64,000 nt of DNA, from assembly GCA_037157565.1 (NCBI GenBank), contig JAZHRO010000050.1, positions 42,852,001 through 42,916,000 of the forward strand, read 5' to 3'. Below the pieces are notes generated by a model. The model saw only the letters and a program-made list of their open reading frames with translations. It had not been told where the DNA came from and made no database searches. This document shows, piece after piece, positions 55,940 through 64,000 of the stretch. Source of the stretch: Thalassia testudinum. Taxonomy: Eukaryota; Streptophyta; Magnoliopsida; Alismatales; Hydrocharitaceae. The translations under genes and the position numbers were made by a program. Numbering within the stretch: the first letter of the stretch is position 1; every line of letters begins with the position of its first letter.

Positions 55940-56236
55940 CTAACTAGGGTGCGGAAAAGACATCAAAATAACCATAACAAACTCAAAGAGGACCGAAGCC
56001 GGTCCGAAAAGCGTACTCGCGAAAAGCTCCGGGTACCGCTCCCGCATTGCCACCTCAGGCTCCCAGGTAGCCTCCTCGTACCGCTGGCTCCTCCACAAAA
56101 CCTTTACCAGGGGTACTTGCTTTCGTCTTAAACTGCGGACGTCTCGGTCTAGAATCTGCACTGGCCGCTCGGGGTAGGTCAGGTCGTCGCCCACCTCGAC
56201 GCTCTCGTGACTCAATACGTGACTGGGATCGGCTAC
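55940..56236 (-). pseudogene. C1 chromodomain (C-terminal piece of integrase)
   Basis: The chromodomain tethers integrase of this group to marked chromatin and guides insertion. The piece carries the typical features LTYPERPVQILDR, LVKVLWRSQRYEEATWEPE and MRERYPELF. S1 inserted just upstream at the TSD GCTAC, so this piece is separated by 2.65 kb from the rest of integrase, which ends near 58893. In C1 orientation it is followed by FGPASVLFEF and then GGGGATGAAACTTCC, where a PPT would be expected before the LTR, but the tract is degraded. Confidence 0.88.
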
Positions 56237-56640
56237 TGATGAGTGGCCGATAACTTATGACTAGGTTTTGTTAAAGAAATAGCGTTGTAGTACAGCTAGT
56301 TATTGCCATCATTACAGATATTTTTTACTCAGAAAATAAAGTTCTCCCAAGGTCGAACTCAGGGAGCAAGTTGTATTCTAGAAGTACAGTATTTCTATTA
56401 CAAAAATAAAGAGAGAGAGAGAGATATGGAAATTTGGCTTCTTCTTCTCTTGTTTCTTCCTCTTTGTCTTCTCTTCTCTTTGGCTCTTGAATCTTCTTTC
56501 TTTTGTTCTTCCTGTGTTCTTCTTCTTCTTTTCTTGCTTCTCTTTCTTTCTTCAGATTTTCTTCTCGTGTTCTTCTTGTCTTCTCTCTTCTTTGCTGCGG
56601 TCCTGTTTCTTCTTTTCTTCTTCTTCTTTGCCTTCAGGAC

Positions 56641-56666
56641 GTCGTCTGATTTTCCAATCAGACGAC
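56641..56666 (-). other. Perfect 11-bp stem-loop in S1
   Basis: GTCGTCTGATT pairs with AATCAGACGAC around TTCC. E2 has a partial counterpart at 35000-35019 (TCTGATT/AATCAGA), and 17 bp holding it are deleted in the other E2 LTR. Confidence 0.65.
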
Positions 56667-56991
56667 TTAAACTGCTGCTGCTACAGTGTCTCCTAGCTTC
56701 CTTCTTCTTCTTCGTCTTCACCTGTGCCTGCACACTTAAGGTTTTCGTCAGAGGGCAAAACCTACTCTACCATCCCCCCGCGTCTCCCTCTCTCAGAATT
56801 CGCTCTTAGGAAAGCTCTCCTACAGCAACCAATTAATCGGTTACGCGGGTCCCGCCCAAGTCCAGGCCCACCAGCCTGCGGTGGTGGGCGAGGAGTGCAG
56901 GTCGGGCTAATCGGGTCGGGCCAGGTCCGCAGGGCATGAGCGCGAATGAGGCCGGGTAATCGGGCGGGTGAAGGGGACCTCACCCCGTGAT

Positions 56992-57044
56992 CTGAGGCGA
57001 ACAGCTTAAGGCACTTTTTGCCTTTAAGCGCCCGCTCGCCTCAG
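56992..57044 (-). other. LTR leader compound hairpin (S1)
   Basis: CTGAGGCGA/TCGCCTCAG encloses GCTTAAGGCA paired with TGCCTTTAAGC (one bulge). It lies about 910-950 bp downstream of the TATA box, as in E1 and E2. Confidence 0.68.
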
Positions 57045-57950
57045 TGAGTTTCCGAGGTGGGACTAAATGTCCCACCCAATTGGACACCCGCGCGGAGGAG
57101 GCAGCGCACAATCGAGGCTCCACGCTAAGGCTTTGCCCCAACTGCAGCCTGGGACTTCTTTGCGGAGATGCCCCGCGCAGCCTGGGAGTCTGACCTGGGC
57201 GTGGCGCGCCTGGAGGAGCAGGTCGAAGAAGCTGCTTCACTCAGCAATGGCGGCGGCGAGCGAAGTACCTGCTCACAGAGAAACGGCCTCTCGGCCTAAT
57301 CAGATACGCGGAGGACCTTCGCCGTAGCACGGCGAAGGTGGTCGGGGGGTCTGCAGGTGGCGGGGCGGAGCCTAAGGGCCGCCCTAGGTCAAACTGCAGG
57401 TTGGGAGATGGGTTTGGTCGGTGGGTCTGCAGAGGGCGATTGGTGGGAAGTGGAAGGGCGGAGGTTGATCAGGGTGAGGAGGTGGAGGTTCTGTGAGGGT
57501 CGGCGAGCCGTGTGGGGTGCTGGAGTGACGGGAGCGGGTCGCCGGAGTTTGGCCGGATATGGAGTAGGTAAGGGTGATTAGGCGCGGTCGAGGGGTAATT
57601 AGATAAAAATAGCAGGGGGAAAAGAGAGAGAGGAGGCAGGGAAGTAGTTCTAACCTAACTAAAGGGACGAAGGGGGCGAGGAGGCGGATGGCTGTACCTG
57701 CTGTCACCAGAGAAGAAGGTGCCCAGTGGGGGAGGACGGCGGCGACGACGGGGTAGAGGCAGCGCACGCTGGTATTGCGCGACGCGGAGGAAGATCAGGG
57801 AGGTGGCTCTGCTGCTGGTATTGCAGCAGAGAGACGAGGAGGAGGAGGAGAAACCGCCGGAGCAAGGGGGCGTCTGTCGGAGTAGGAAGAGAGGAAGTGA
57901 GGGGGATCTCCGTCAGATCCGAGCTCCGGAGAACGACAGAGCTTGTGGGG

Positions 57951-57958
57951 TTTTTATA
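57951..57958 (-). promoter_or_regulatory. TATA box of S1
   Basis: TATAAAAA on the minus strand, at the same offset to the leader hairpin as in E1 and E2. Confidence 0.52.
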
Positions 57959-58888
57959 GAGGTAGAGATGGAGAGGAGGGCGGAGGGAGGCGACGTGCCT
58001 CCCTCGCCAGAGGATGCCGGAGGAAGGAGACCCATACCGTCCGTGCGTTTGTACGGCTGGTATGGGTGGATGCAGCACTCAGGGGGGGTGCTCCTGCGAC
58101 GGCTGACGACGCAGGGCACCCCCATTTGACTTGGCAGGCCCCCCACCTCACCCTGCACGGCGCCATGCTCCGCGCAAGGTCGCCGGAGCATGGTGCTGCT
58201 CAGGTTTTGCAGGAGGGACCTAAACGCAAGGAACGAAGGAGAGTTAGGGGCCAAAATGTGAGGGTTCAAAAGTTGAGGGCCAAAAAGTAAATATATGAGG
58301 ACCAAAGTGTAAAGTTGGTCAAGAAGGTTTCTTCTTAGGCTCAAGTTTTTATACATGACTAATTAGGACCTAAGGATTCAGATGGTGAATTTTATTTCTA
58401 GATTAAACCTTGTTTGACCGGTCAAATTACGAAAAAAACCCAAATTAAGTTGTTAATTGGGCATGATTCTCAATGTAGGTCAAAATGGGTTCCCAAGGCC
58501 AAATTGAAGGTTCTAAACCCTAGAGATTATTTTTCTATGAATTTTAGAGGGTTTATTCCATTTTTACTTTGCCTCAAACCTCGTGAATTGAAGTGGGTTT
58601 GTTTTAGGGTTACAGAATGTCATTTAATTCTTAAATTGCTCATGAACCCATTTCTGATTGATTCAACCCACTTTTTATCTTATTTAGATCATTTGACCTA
58701 TGTTCGGTCTCTGAGAAATTTCGTTTATGTACTGCAATGGTGAAATTGCAGTTTTTAACCTTTATTTCATGTTTTCTTCTCAGAACACTTATTCCTCAAT
58801 TAAACCCTTTGCTAAGTTATGTAGGAGCTTTTATCATTTGTATTAGGTCAAAATGAGCTAGTTATGTCTCATGATGAGGTTCTCATCA

Positions 58889-60069
58889 GCTACGTACTTC
58901 CTGAGGTTGGACACGTGGAACACGCCGTGCACACCAGAAAGCTGCGGGGGGAGGGCAAGCCTGTAAGCAACGGGTCCAACCCGCTCCAGGACCTCAAAGG
59001 GCCCCATAAACCTCGGCGCGAGCTTCCCTCTCACCCCAAACCGCTGCAGGCCCTCCATGGGCGAAACACGAAGGAAGCCGTGGTCCCCAACCTCAAACTG
59101 CACCCCTCTACGTCTCCGATCAGCGTAGCTCTTCTGTCTGCTCCTGACAGTGCGGAGTCGCCTGTGGATCTGCTCGACTACCTCCTGACTCTGCCGGATC
59201 AACCTGGGGCCAACCTCCCACTTGGTCCCCACCTCAACCCAACTCAAGGGTGCCGTACACCTCCGTCCGTACAGAGCCTCGTAGGGAGCCATGCCGATAC
59301 TCGAGTGATAACTGTTGTTGTATGCAAACTCCGCCAGGGGCAGGTGCTCCTCCCAAGAGCCCCTCCAGTCCAGTACACAGGCACGCAAAAGGTCCTCAAG
59401 TGTCTGTATCGTGCGCTCAGACTGTCCGTCCGTCTGGGGGTGGTAAGCCGTACTAAACCTCAACCGCGTCCCCAAGGCCTACTGAAACTCAGCCCAAAAC
59501 TGGGACGTAAAGCGGGTATCCCGGTCGGATACGATCTCCTGCGGAACTCCGTGTAGTCGTACCACATCACGGATATACCTCTCTGCCAACTGTGCTGGTC
59601 CCAAAGTGACTCGGATCGGCAGGAATCGTGCCGTCTTCGTCAGTCTATCCACTATTACCCAGACTGCGTCGTGTCCTCGTTGGGTAACAGGTAAGCCCAC
59701 CACCAAGTCCATGGTGATGCTCTCCCACTTCCACTCTGGCACTGGAAGCGGCTGTAGCGGCCCTGCAGGCCTCTGATGCTCGGCTTTCACCTGCTGGCAC
59801 ACTAAGCACTGCTGCACGAACTCACCCACATCCCGCTTCATCCCCCTCCACCAAAACTCGCGTCTCAAGTCGTGGTACATCTTCGTGTTTCCGGGATGTA
59901 TGGTGAATCTGAAACCGTGTGCCTCAGTCAGGAGCTCTCTCAACAGCTCCTCGTCTCTGGGAATGCACAACCGTCCCCTCAGGCGCAGCACCTGGTCTGT
60001 GAAAGAGAAGTCCCCCGGGTCTCTCGACAGTACTCTGTCGCGCAAGGACTGCAAGTACGGATCGGCCAT
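58889..60069 (-). pseudogene. C1 integrase core (split, one stop)
   Basis: The first block (59479-60069) has the zinc-binding region, with His residues in HGFRFTIHPG, then CLVC, the first catalytic Asp in ITMDLVVGLP and the second in VSDRDTRF. A TAG near 59476 interrupts it. The second block (58889-59475) has the catalytic Glu in DGQSERT, the [21 protein letters not shown] signature and the GPY-type module with [16 protein letters not shown]. The block then runs into S1 after VSNLRKY, and the chromodomain continues at 56236. Family length and order are normal for a chromovirus. Confidence 0.92.
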
Positions 60070-60192
60070 CTATCCTGTGATGATGCGGTCTATCAGCTCT
60101 GGCCTGGTCTGTCGTGTCACCATCACTGCCCCACAGTGCCCCCGTAACTCCAAAGGTCTCCAACTGCCCACCTCCTCCAAAAGGCTCCAACT
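60070..60192 (-). pseudogene. C1 connector between RNase H and integrase
   Basis: A short connector of 41 codons lies between the last RNase H codons (SRKAP) and the integrase zinc region. A stop follows HLASLQL. No domain is expected here. Confidence 0.6.
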
Positions 60193-60699
60193 CTATAACT
60201 GTAAACTGGCCAAGTGTGCGGGCGCCTTACGGCTCAAGGCGTCAGCCACCACATTGGCCTTTCCCTGGTGATAGGAGACGCTGTAGTCATAGTCCTTCAG
60301 GAGCTTCAACCAACGTCTCTGTCTCATTTTGAGCTCCTTCTGATCAAAAAGGCATCTGAGGCTCTTGTGATCTGTGAAAATTTCGAAGGTCTCACCGTTC
60401 AAGTAATGCCTCCAAGTCTTCAGCGCGAAGACAACAACTGCCAACTCTAGGTCGTGGGTAGGGTAGGTATGCTCATGGGGCTTCAGTTGCCGCGAAGCGT
60501 AAGCAACAACGTGACCCCTCTGCATGAGCACACCTCCTAACCCCTGCAAGGAGGCATCCGTGTACACAACGAACCCGCCACTACTGTCAGGGATGGTGAG
60601 CACGGGAGCCGAGGTCAACCTCTCCTTCAGCTCCAGAAAACACGCCTCACAGGCATCTGTCCAAGCGAAGGGCACGTCCTTCCGGGTCAACTGTGTCAT
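60193..60699 (-). pseudogene. C1 RNase H
   Basis: RNase H degrades the RNA strand of the RNA-DNA hybrid. The open block shows [17 protein letters not shown] (catalytic Asp), [19 protein letters not shown] (Glu), [23 protein letters not shown] (Asp) and VVADALSRK (Asp). All key residues are present. It shares its frame with the downstream half of RT. Confidence 0.92.
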
Positions 60700-61415
60700 A
60701 AGACGTGCAATCTGTGAAAATCCTCTGATGAATTGTCTGTAGTAGCCTGCTAGTCCCAGGAAACTGCGAATCTCAGTGACTGAACGCGGTCTCTCCTACT
60801 TGAGTACTGCCTCAACCTTGGCTGGGTCCACCGCCAAGCCGTCTCCAGAGATCACATGACCTAAGAAGGTCACCTCCCTCAACCAGAACTCACACTTGCT
60901 GTATTTGGCGTACAGCCTACGTCGTCTCAGTGTGTCCAGAACCATCCGCAAGTGCTGTCCGTGCTGCGTCTGATCTCTAGAATAGACGAGTACATCATCT
61001 ATGAAAACCACCACGAACTGGTCCAAGTACGGTCTAAACACCCGGTTCATCTGATCCATGAAAGCAGCGGGGGCATTGGTCAGCCCAAACGGCATGACCA
61101 AAAACTCGTAGTGTCCTTGGAGACGTCGGTCTCCCTGATCCTCAACTGGTGGTATCCAGACCTAAAGTCGATCTTGGAAAACACCGTGGCACCCCGCAAC
61201 TGGTCAAATAAGTCGTCGATCCTCGGCAGCGGATATCTGTTCTTGATGGTGACCCTATTCAGTTGTCGGTAGTCCACACAAAGGCGTAAGGTCCCATCCT
61301 TCTTCTTCACAAACAGTACTGGGGCTCCCCAGGGAGACGCACTGGGCCTCATGAAACCTTTCTCCAAAAGGTCCTGCAACTGGGACTTGAGCTCTCGCAG
61401 CTCAAGCGGTGCCAT
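60700..61415 (-). pseudogene. C1 reverse transcriptase (frameshifted)
   Basis: The first block (61080-61415) has [50 protein letters not shown] and [15 protein letters not shown] with the first catalytic Asp. A frameshift near 61090-61120 leads to the second block (60796-61101) with [23 protein letters not shown] (second motif) and [10 protein letters not shown]. The frameshift breaks the palm domain, so no active RT can be made from this copy. Confidence 0.92.
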
Positions 61416-61418
61416 CCT

Positions 61419-62010
61419 TTATGGCGCGGTGGAGATGGGGCTGGTCCCTGGTACTAGTGAGATCTCAAACTCGATCTCACGCTCGGGCGGTAGTCCTGGT
61501 AACTCGTCTGGAAACACGTCAGGGTACCCTCTGACCACCAGAATGCTCTGGAAGTCTGCCACAAGGCTGGGCTCTGCCACTACACAAGCTAGGAAACCCT
61601 CACACCCCTGGCTCAAAAGTCTCGCCGCCCGAAGTGCCGAAATGCACCTGAAACCTCCGTCCACTGGATGTCCGTGAAACTCGAAAGAAGGCAACTCCGG
61701 CATGGAGAAGACAATCTTCCTCTCAAAACAGTCCACCAAGGCGTGGTAAGCGGACAGCCAATCCATCCCCAGAATCACTCCAAAGTCCTCCATCTGTATC
61801 ATAATCAGGTCAGCTGGCAGGCTATGTCCCCCGACGCTGACCTCGCAATCCGTGTACACCTCCTTAGCTACAAACAGCTAACCACTTGGACCTCTGATTA
61901 CGAACGGATTCTCTAACAGTGTATAATCCTGGTCCAACTAACTGCGAAACTGGCTGCGACAAATGAGTGCGTAGGGCCGGAATCGAAAAGCGTGTAAACG
62001 AGTCTGCCGG
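61419..62010 (-). pseudogene. C1 protease
   Basis: The aspartic protease active site LFDSGPTHSF (Asp at 247 of the gag-side frame) lies at about 61970-62010. The flap and second half follow in another frame with ILGMDWLSAYHALVDC (61419-61859). A frameshift near 61860-61920 separates them. The downstream FPDELPGLPPEREIEFEI linker leads into RT. Confidence 0.85.
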
Positions 62011-62722
62011 AAACTGAAACCATACCTGCTACCACCGATCCCGAAGCTCTGGCGTCCCTGTGTGTCAGGGCATTGATACGCCCTTCAGCTCTAGGTGCGG
62101 ACGAAGCAGCCACACTCTGCGTCGGACGGGTAGGTGTTGGCCGGTACCCTCCTCGCGACTGCTGTCCTCCTCCTCGCACCTGGTAACCGCGGCCTCCTTC
62201 GCGTCCTCCAGTGCTCTGTGCGGGAAGTATCTGCTGACCTCCTGCCCTAGACGAGCAGTCCCTCCTGATGTGGCCTGGCTGGCCACACTGGTAATAGAGG
62301 GGAACCCGGCTCCCGCCCTCAGTGGGTCCCTGCTGTCGGCTGGGCGGGGGTTCTGTGCTGGCGACTGGCCCCTGTCGAGGGACCCCAAAGGCCACTGATG
62401 GCCCTGTAAAACATGACGGCTCTCCTGCGGACGCCACGTGTCTCCTTTGAGTTCTCCTAACACGCCTAGTGTGACGGCGGAAATCTCGTTCCACCACCAA
62501 CTCCCCTGTCGTATGCTCGGAAGGGGGAGGAGGGGGTGGCGATGTGGGTGGAAGCTGAAATTCTTCACGAACCACCTCTCGAATTAGTTGGACGAGGTCC
62601 GAAGACGGTATGCTCAGGAGAAGAGGAGGGGTAGTATGTACTCCAAGCCCGACACATCTGTCTCTCGGGCCCCGACCTCGGCCGCGCCTGCGGCCCACCC
62701 TCCTAGTTCCACGACGAGGCAT
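61913..62722 (-). pseudogene. C1 gag, capsid domain missing
   Basis: An ATG at 62722 opens a 269-residue frame with a basic Arg/Gly-rich start, a Pro-rich stretch and then a basic region. It goes on to the nucleocapsid and the protease start. The usual capsid domain of this group (around 150 residues between the N-terminus and the zinc knuckle) is not there: residues 60-140 show only Pro-rich and basic sequence. The knuckle reads YYQCGQPGHIRRDC, with Tyr143 in place of the first Cys, and C146, H151 and C156 kept. A capsid-less gag could not build particles, so C1 would have depended on other copies. Confidence 0.82.
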
Positions 62723-62883
62723 CTCCTACAAGGAGACGCAAAACAACGAAATACGTCAGTACGGAACAGTACCTAACGAAAACGTCTAAGAGCTCATGTC
62801 AAGAGATATGTTGTGGTGGCTACTCTAGTTATAAACATGTGAATTGGTTATTTTCCAGTCAGTTGATTCACTTCTCGGGACGA

Positions 62884-62899
62884 CCTTGCTCTGATACCA
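62884..62899 (-). other. C1 primer-binding site (tRNA-Met type)
   Basis: In element orientation it reads TGGTATCAGAGCAAGG, matching the complement of the plant initiator tRNA-Met 3-prime end. It lies 3 bp from the LTR. Confidence 0.92.
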
Positions 62900-62902
62900 T
62901 CT

Positions 62903-64000
62903 TGTAACGACCCGATTCCTGAGTCCCTACGAGACACGAGAACAGGACCGACTCGACTAACCCCAAGACCTGGTTGTCCAACGAGGAAGTAACCAAAAGA
63001 GCAGTAAAATAAACCACATTCAGCATGAATATAACTAACAGTAAGAAAATACAGCAGTAAGGAAAGAAACCACTACAGTATATACCACCACAACAGTAGA
63101 ACAACATTCATAACATAATATGAACTGCAGGTAAAGAAAAGTACAGCGGAAACAAGAACTACTCACTACAGTGGAACCACAAAGAGGTACAAGAGAACAG
63201 TGGTAACTCTACTGGACCCTACTTGGCCCAACATCCTCTGCAGCCGCTGACCCTGGCTGCTCAACACCTGGTCCTGAAAGGTAACGAGTGTAACACGTCA
63301 GCAAAACGCTGAGTAGAGTGGCAGCTAAACTGAAGAAACAGTAAAGTGTACAGTAGCTGTTTTAATTTTCTTTCTTCCTCTATTTACGTCTTTCTATTGT
63401 TTCACAATTTATCTATTTCTCAGATCCTTCACTTGATCTCGAATGTTCCTCATGGGAACGATCTTGATTGCAGTCTTTTCCGAACAGTAGAAGTAGCACG
63501 TGGTGCTCTCCTGGCCGGGAGAGTCCCCTGTGGTGATCCTACTCTCAGTCAACCACCCCAAGGTCACTGACAAACGTAACGGTGACTACGGCACGCGCGG
63601 TAAACGCACGGGTAGCTAACCCGCACTGGCACGCGATCAGTCATTTCCGTTAACGGGTGCGCCCAAAGCACAGCACGGAACCAGTACAGGGCAGAGCCCT
63701 CTCAGTAACAGGGTCCAACCCCTCTACAGTAACCAAACAGGGGCCTTGCCCCTCCACAGTCCGCGCACCCTCGCCTGACTACCCTGGTTTGCCCCAGTGG
63801 GCCTAACAAGTCGGTGTAGGAGGCTAGCAGAACCCTGGGGCCCATGGGGTAGCTAGTACCTCCCTACACTAGTAGCTCTCCTCGGTACTACATACACGAG
63901 GGCCAGCAAGTCAATACAGAGTGGCCAGTCCTAACCCCGGGTCCCTGGGGCGGCTGGCTCCGCTCTGCACTAAACAGGGGGACAGTCGCTCTCCTTGGTA
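62903..64000 (-). repeat. C1 5-prime LTR, partial
   Basis: The first 1098 bp (in plus-strand reading) match 53198 onward. The promoter half lies beyond the window end. Confidence 0.93.

Larger units (their letters stand above)
56237..58888 (-). repeat. S1: solo LTR of family E type
   Basis: This is a 2652-bp LTR without an interior, bounded by GCTAC on both sides (56232-56236 and 58889-58893). It has TGATGAG and CTCATCA at its two ends. The right 350 bp and the hairpin and TATA layout resemble E1 and E2. A GAA-rich tract (element orientation) lies at 56432-56730 and a perfect 11-bp stem at 56641-56666. The compound leader hairpin is at 56992-57044 and the TATA box at 57951. GC-rich open frames inside have no conserved product. 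Confidence 0.9.
53198..64000 (-). mobile_element. C1: Tekay/Del-like chromovirus (Ty3/gypsy), truncated at window end
   Basis: The left LTR (53198-55898) and the start of the right LTR (62903 on) begin TGTAACGACCC and are near-identical over the first 1.1 kb, with roughly 2-3 percent difference by eye. The interior carries gag, protease, RT, RNase H, integrase and a chromodomain on the minus strand. The primer site matches tRNA-Met, as is usual for this group. The putative TSD is ACAGG (53193-53197), but its partner lies outside the window. Frameshifts, a capsid deletion and the S1 insertion make the element defective. Confidence 0.93.

Noticed and set aside
57384..58356. Overlapping 100-147 codon frames in S1
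   Set aside because: They lie in a GC-rich solo LTR on both strands, with no conserved counterpart in E1 or E2.
1..64000. Host genes, tRNA or rRNA genes, and retrozyme hammerhead motifs
   Set aside because: None was recognised on either strand by reading. The LTRs are also far longer than those of retrozymes.

Overview
The window looks like nuclear DNA of a flowering plant, from a repeat-dense, probably heterochromatic region. I recognise no cellular protein gene, rRNA or tRNA. Almost every base belongs to long terminal repeat (LTR) retrotransposons stacked inside one another. Evidence for a plant: Athila-type and chromovirus Ty3/gypsy proteins, primer-binding sites complementary to plant tRNA-Asp and tRNA-Met ends, TATA boxes inside LTRs, and 5-bp target-site duplications (TSDs). 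The species cannot be named from this sequence.

Layout, with working names. A1 (1-10952, minus) is a nearly complete Athila-like element whose left LTR is cut by the window edge. It sits in F3 (10953-11962, plus), an LTR fragment of family F. G1 (11963-14355, minus) is a leader and partial LTR of an unassigned family. D1 (14356-27572, plus) is a decayed Athila-like element with 2.25-kb AGCT-rich LTRs. F1 (27573-about 31409, plus) is the 3-prime half of a family F element. E1 (31457-34675, resuming at 52682-52730, plus) is split by E2 (34676-52681, minus, TSD GTCAC). E2 is itself split by F2 (40320-48112, plus, TSD GTTGG). D2 (52731-53197) is a family D LTR fragment broken by C1 (53198 to past the window end, minus), a Tekay/Del-like chromovirus. 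The chromodomain of C1 is split by S1 (56237-58888, minus), a solo LTR of family E type with TSD GCTAC.

How they work together. A1 and D1 encode gag, protease, reverse transcriptase, RNase H and integrase, all now carrying stops or frameshifts. Families E and F have no recognisable gag or pol. Each encodes instead one long acidic protein that I do not recognise, with a shared Gly-x-Gly-Leu-His motif near the C-terminus. E and F use the same tRNA-Asp type primer site and the same GCATGGGGGTA type polypurine tract (PPT). F shares with A1 a detailed 3-prime noncoding region. The simplest reading is that E and F are non-autonomous passengers of Athila machinery that keep their own protein.

The most interesting signals are structural. 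Several positions hold hairpins whose sequence differs between families while the pairing is kept: next to the PPT, at the U3 terminus, just after the ORF, in the LTR leader about 950 nt past the TATA box, and in the 3-prime noncoding region. Together with an internal PPT-like box at a near-constant 1.2-1.4 kb from the true PPT, they look like a conserved set of cis-acting RNA elements for this group. All alignments and pairings were made by eye.
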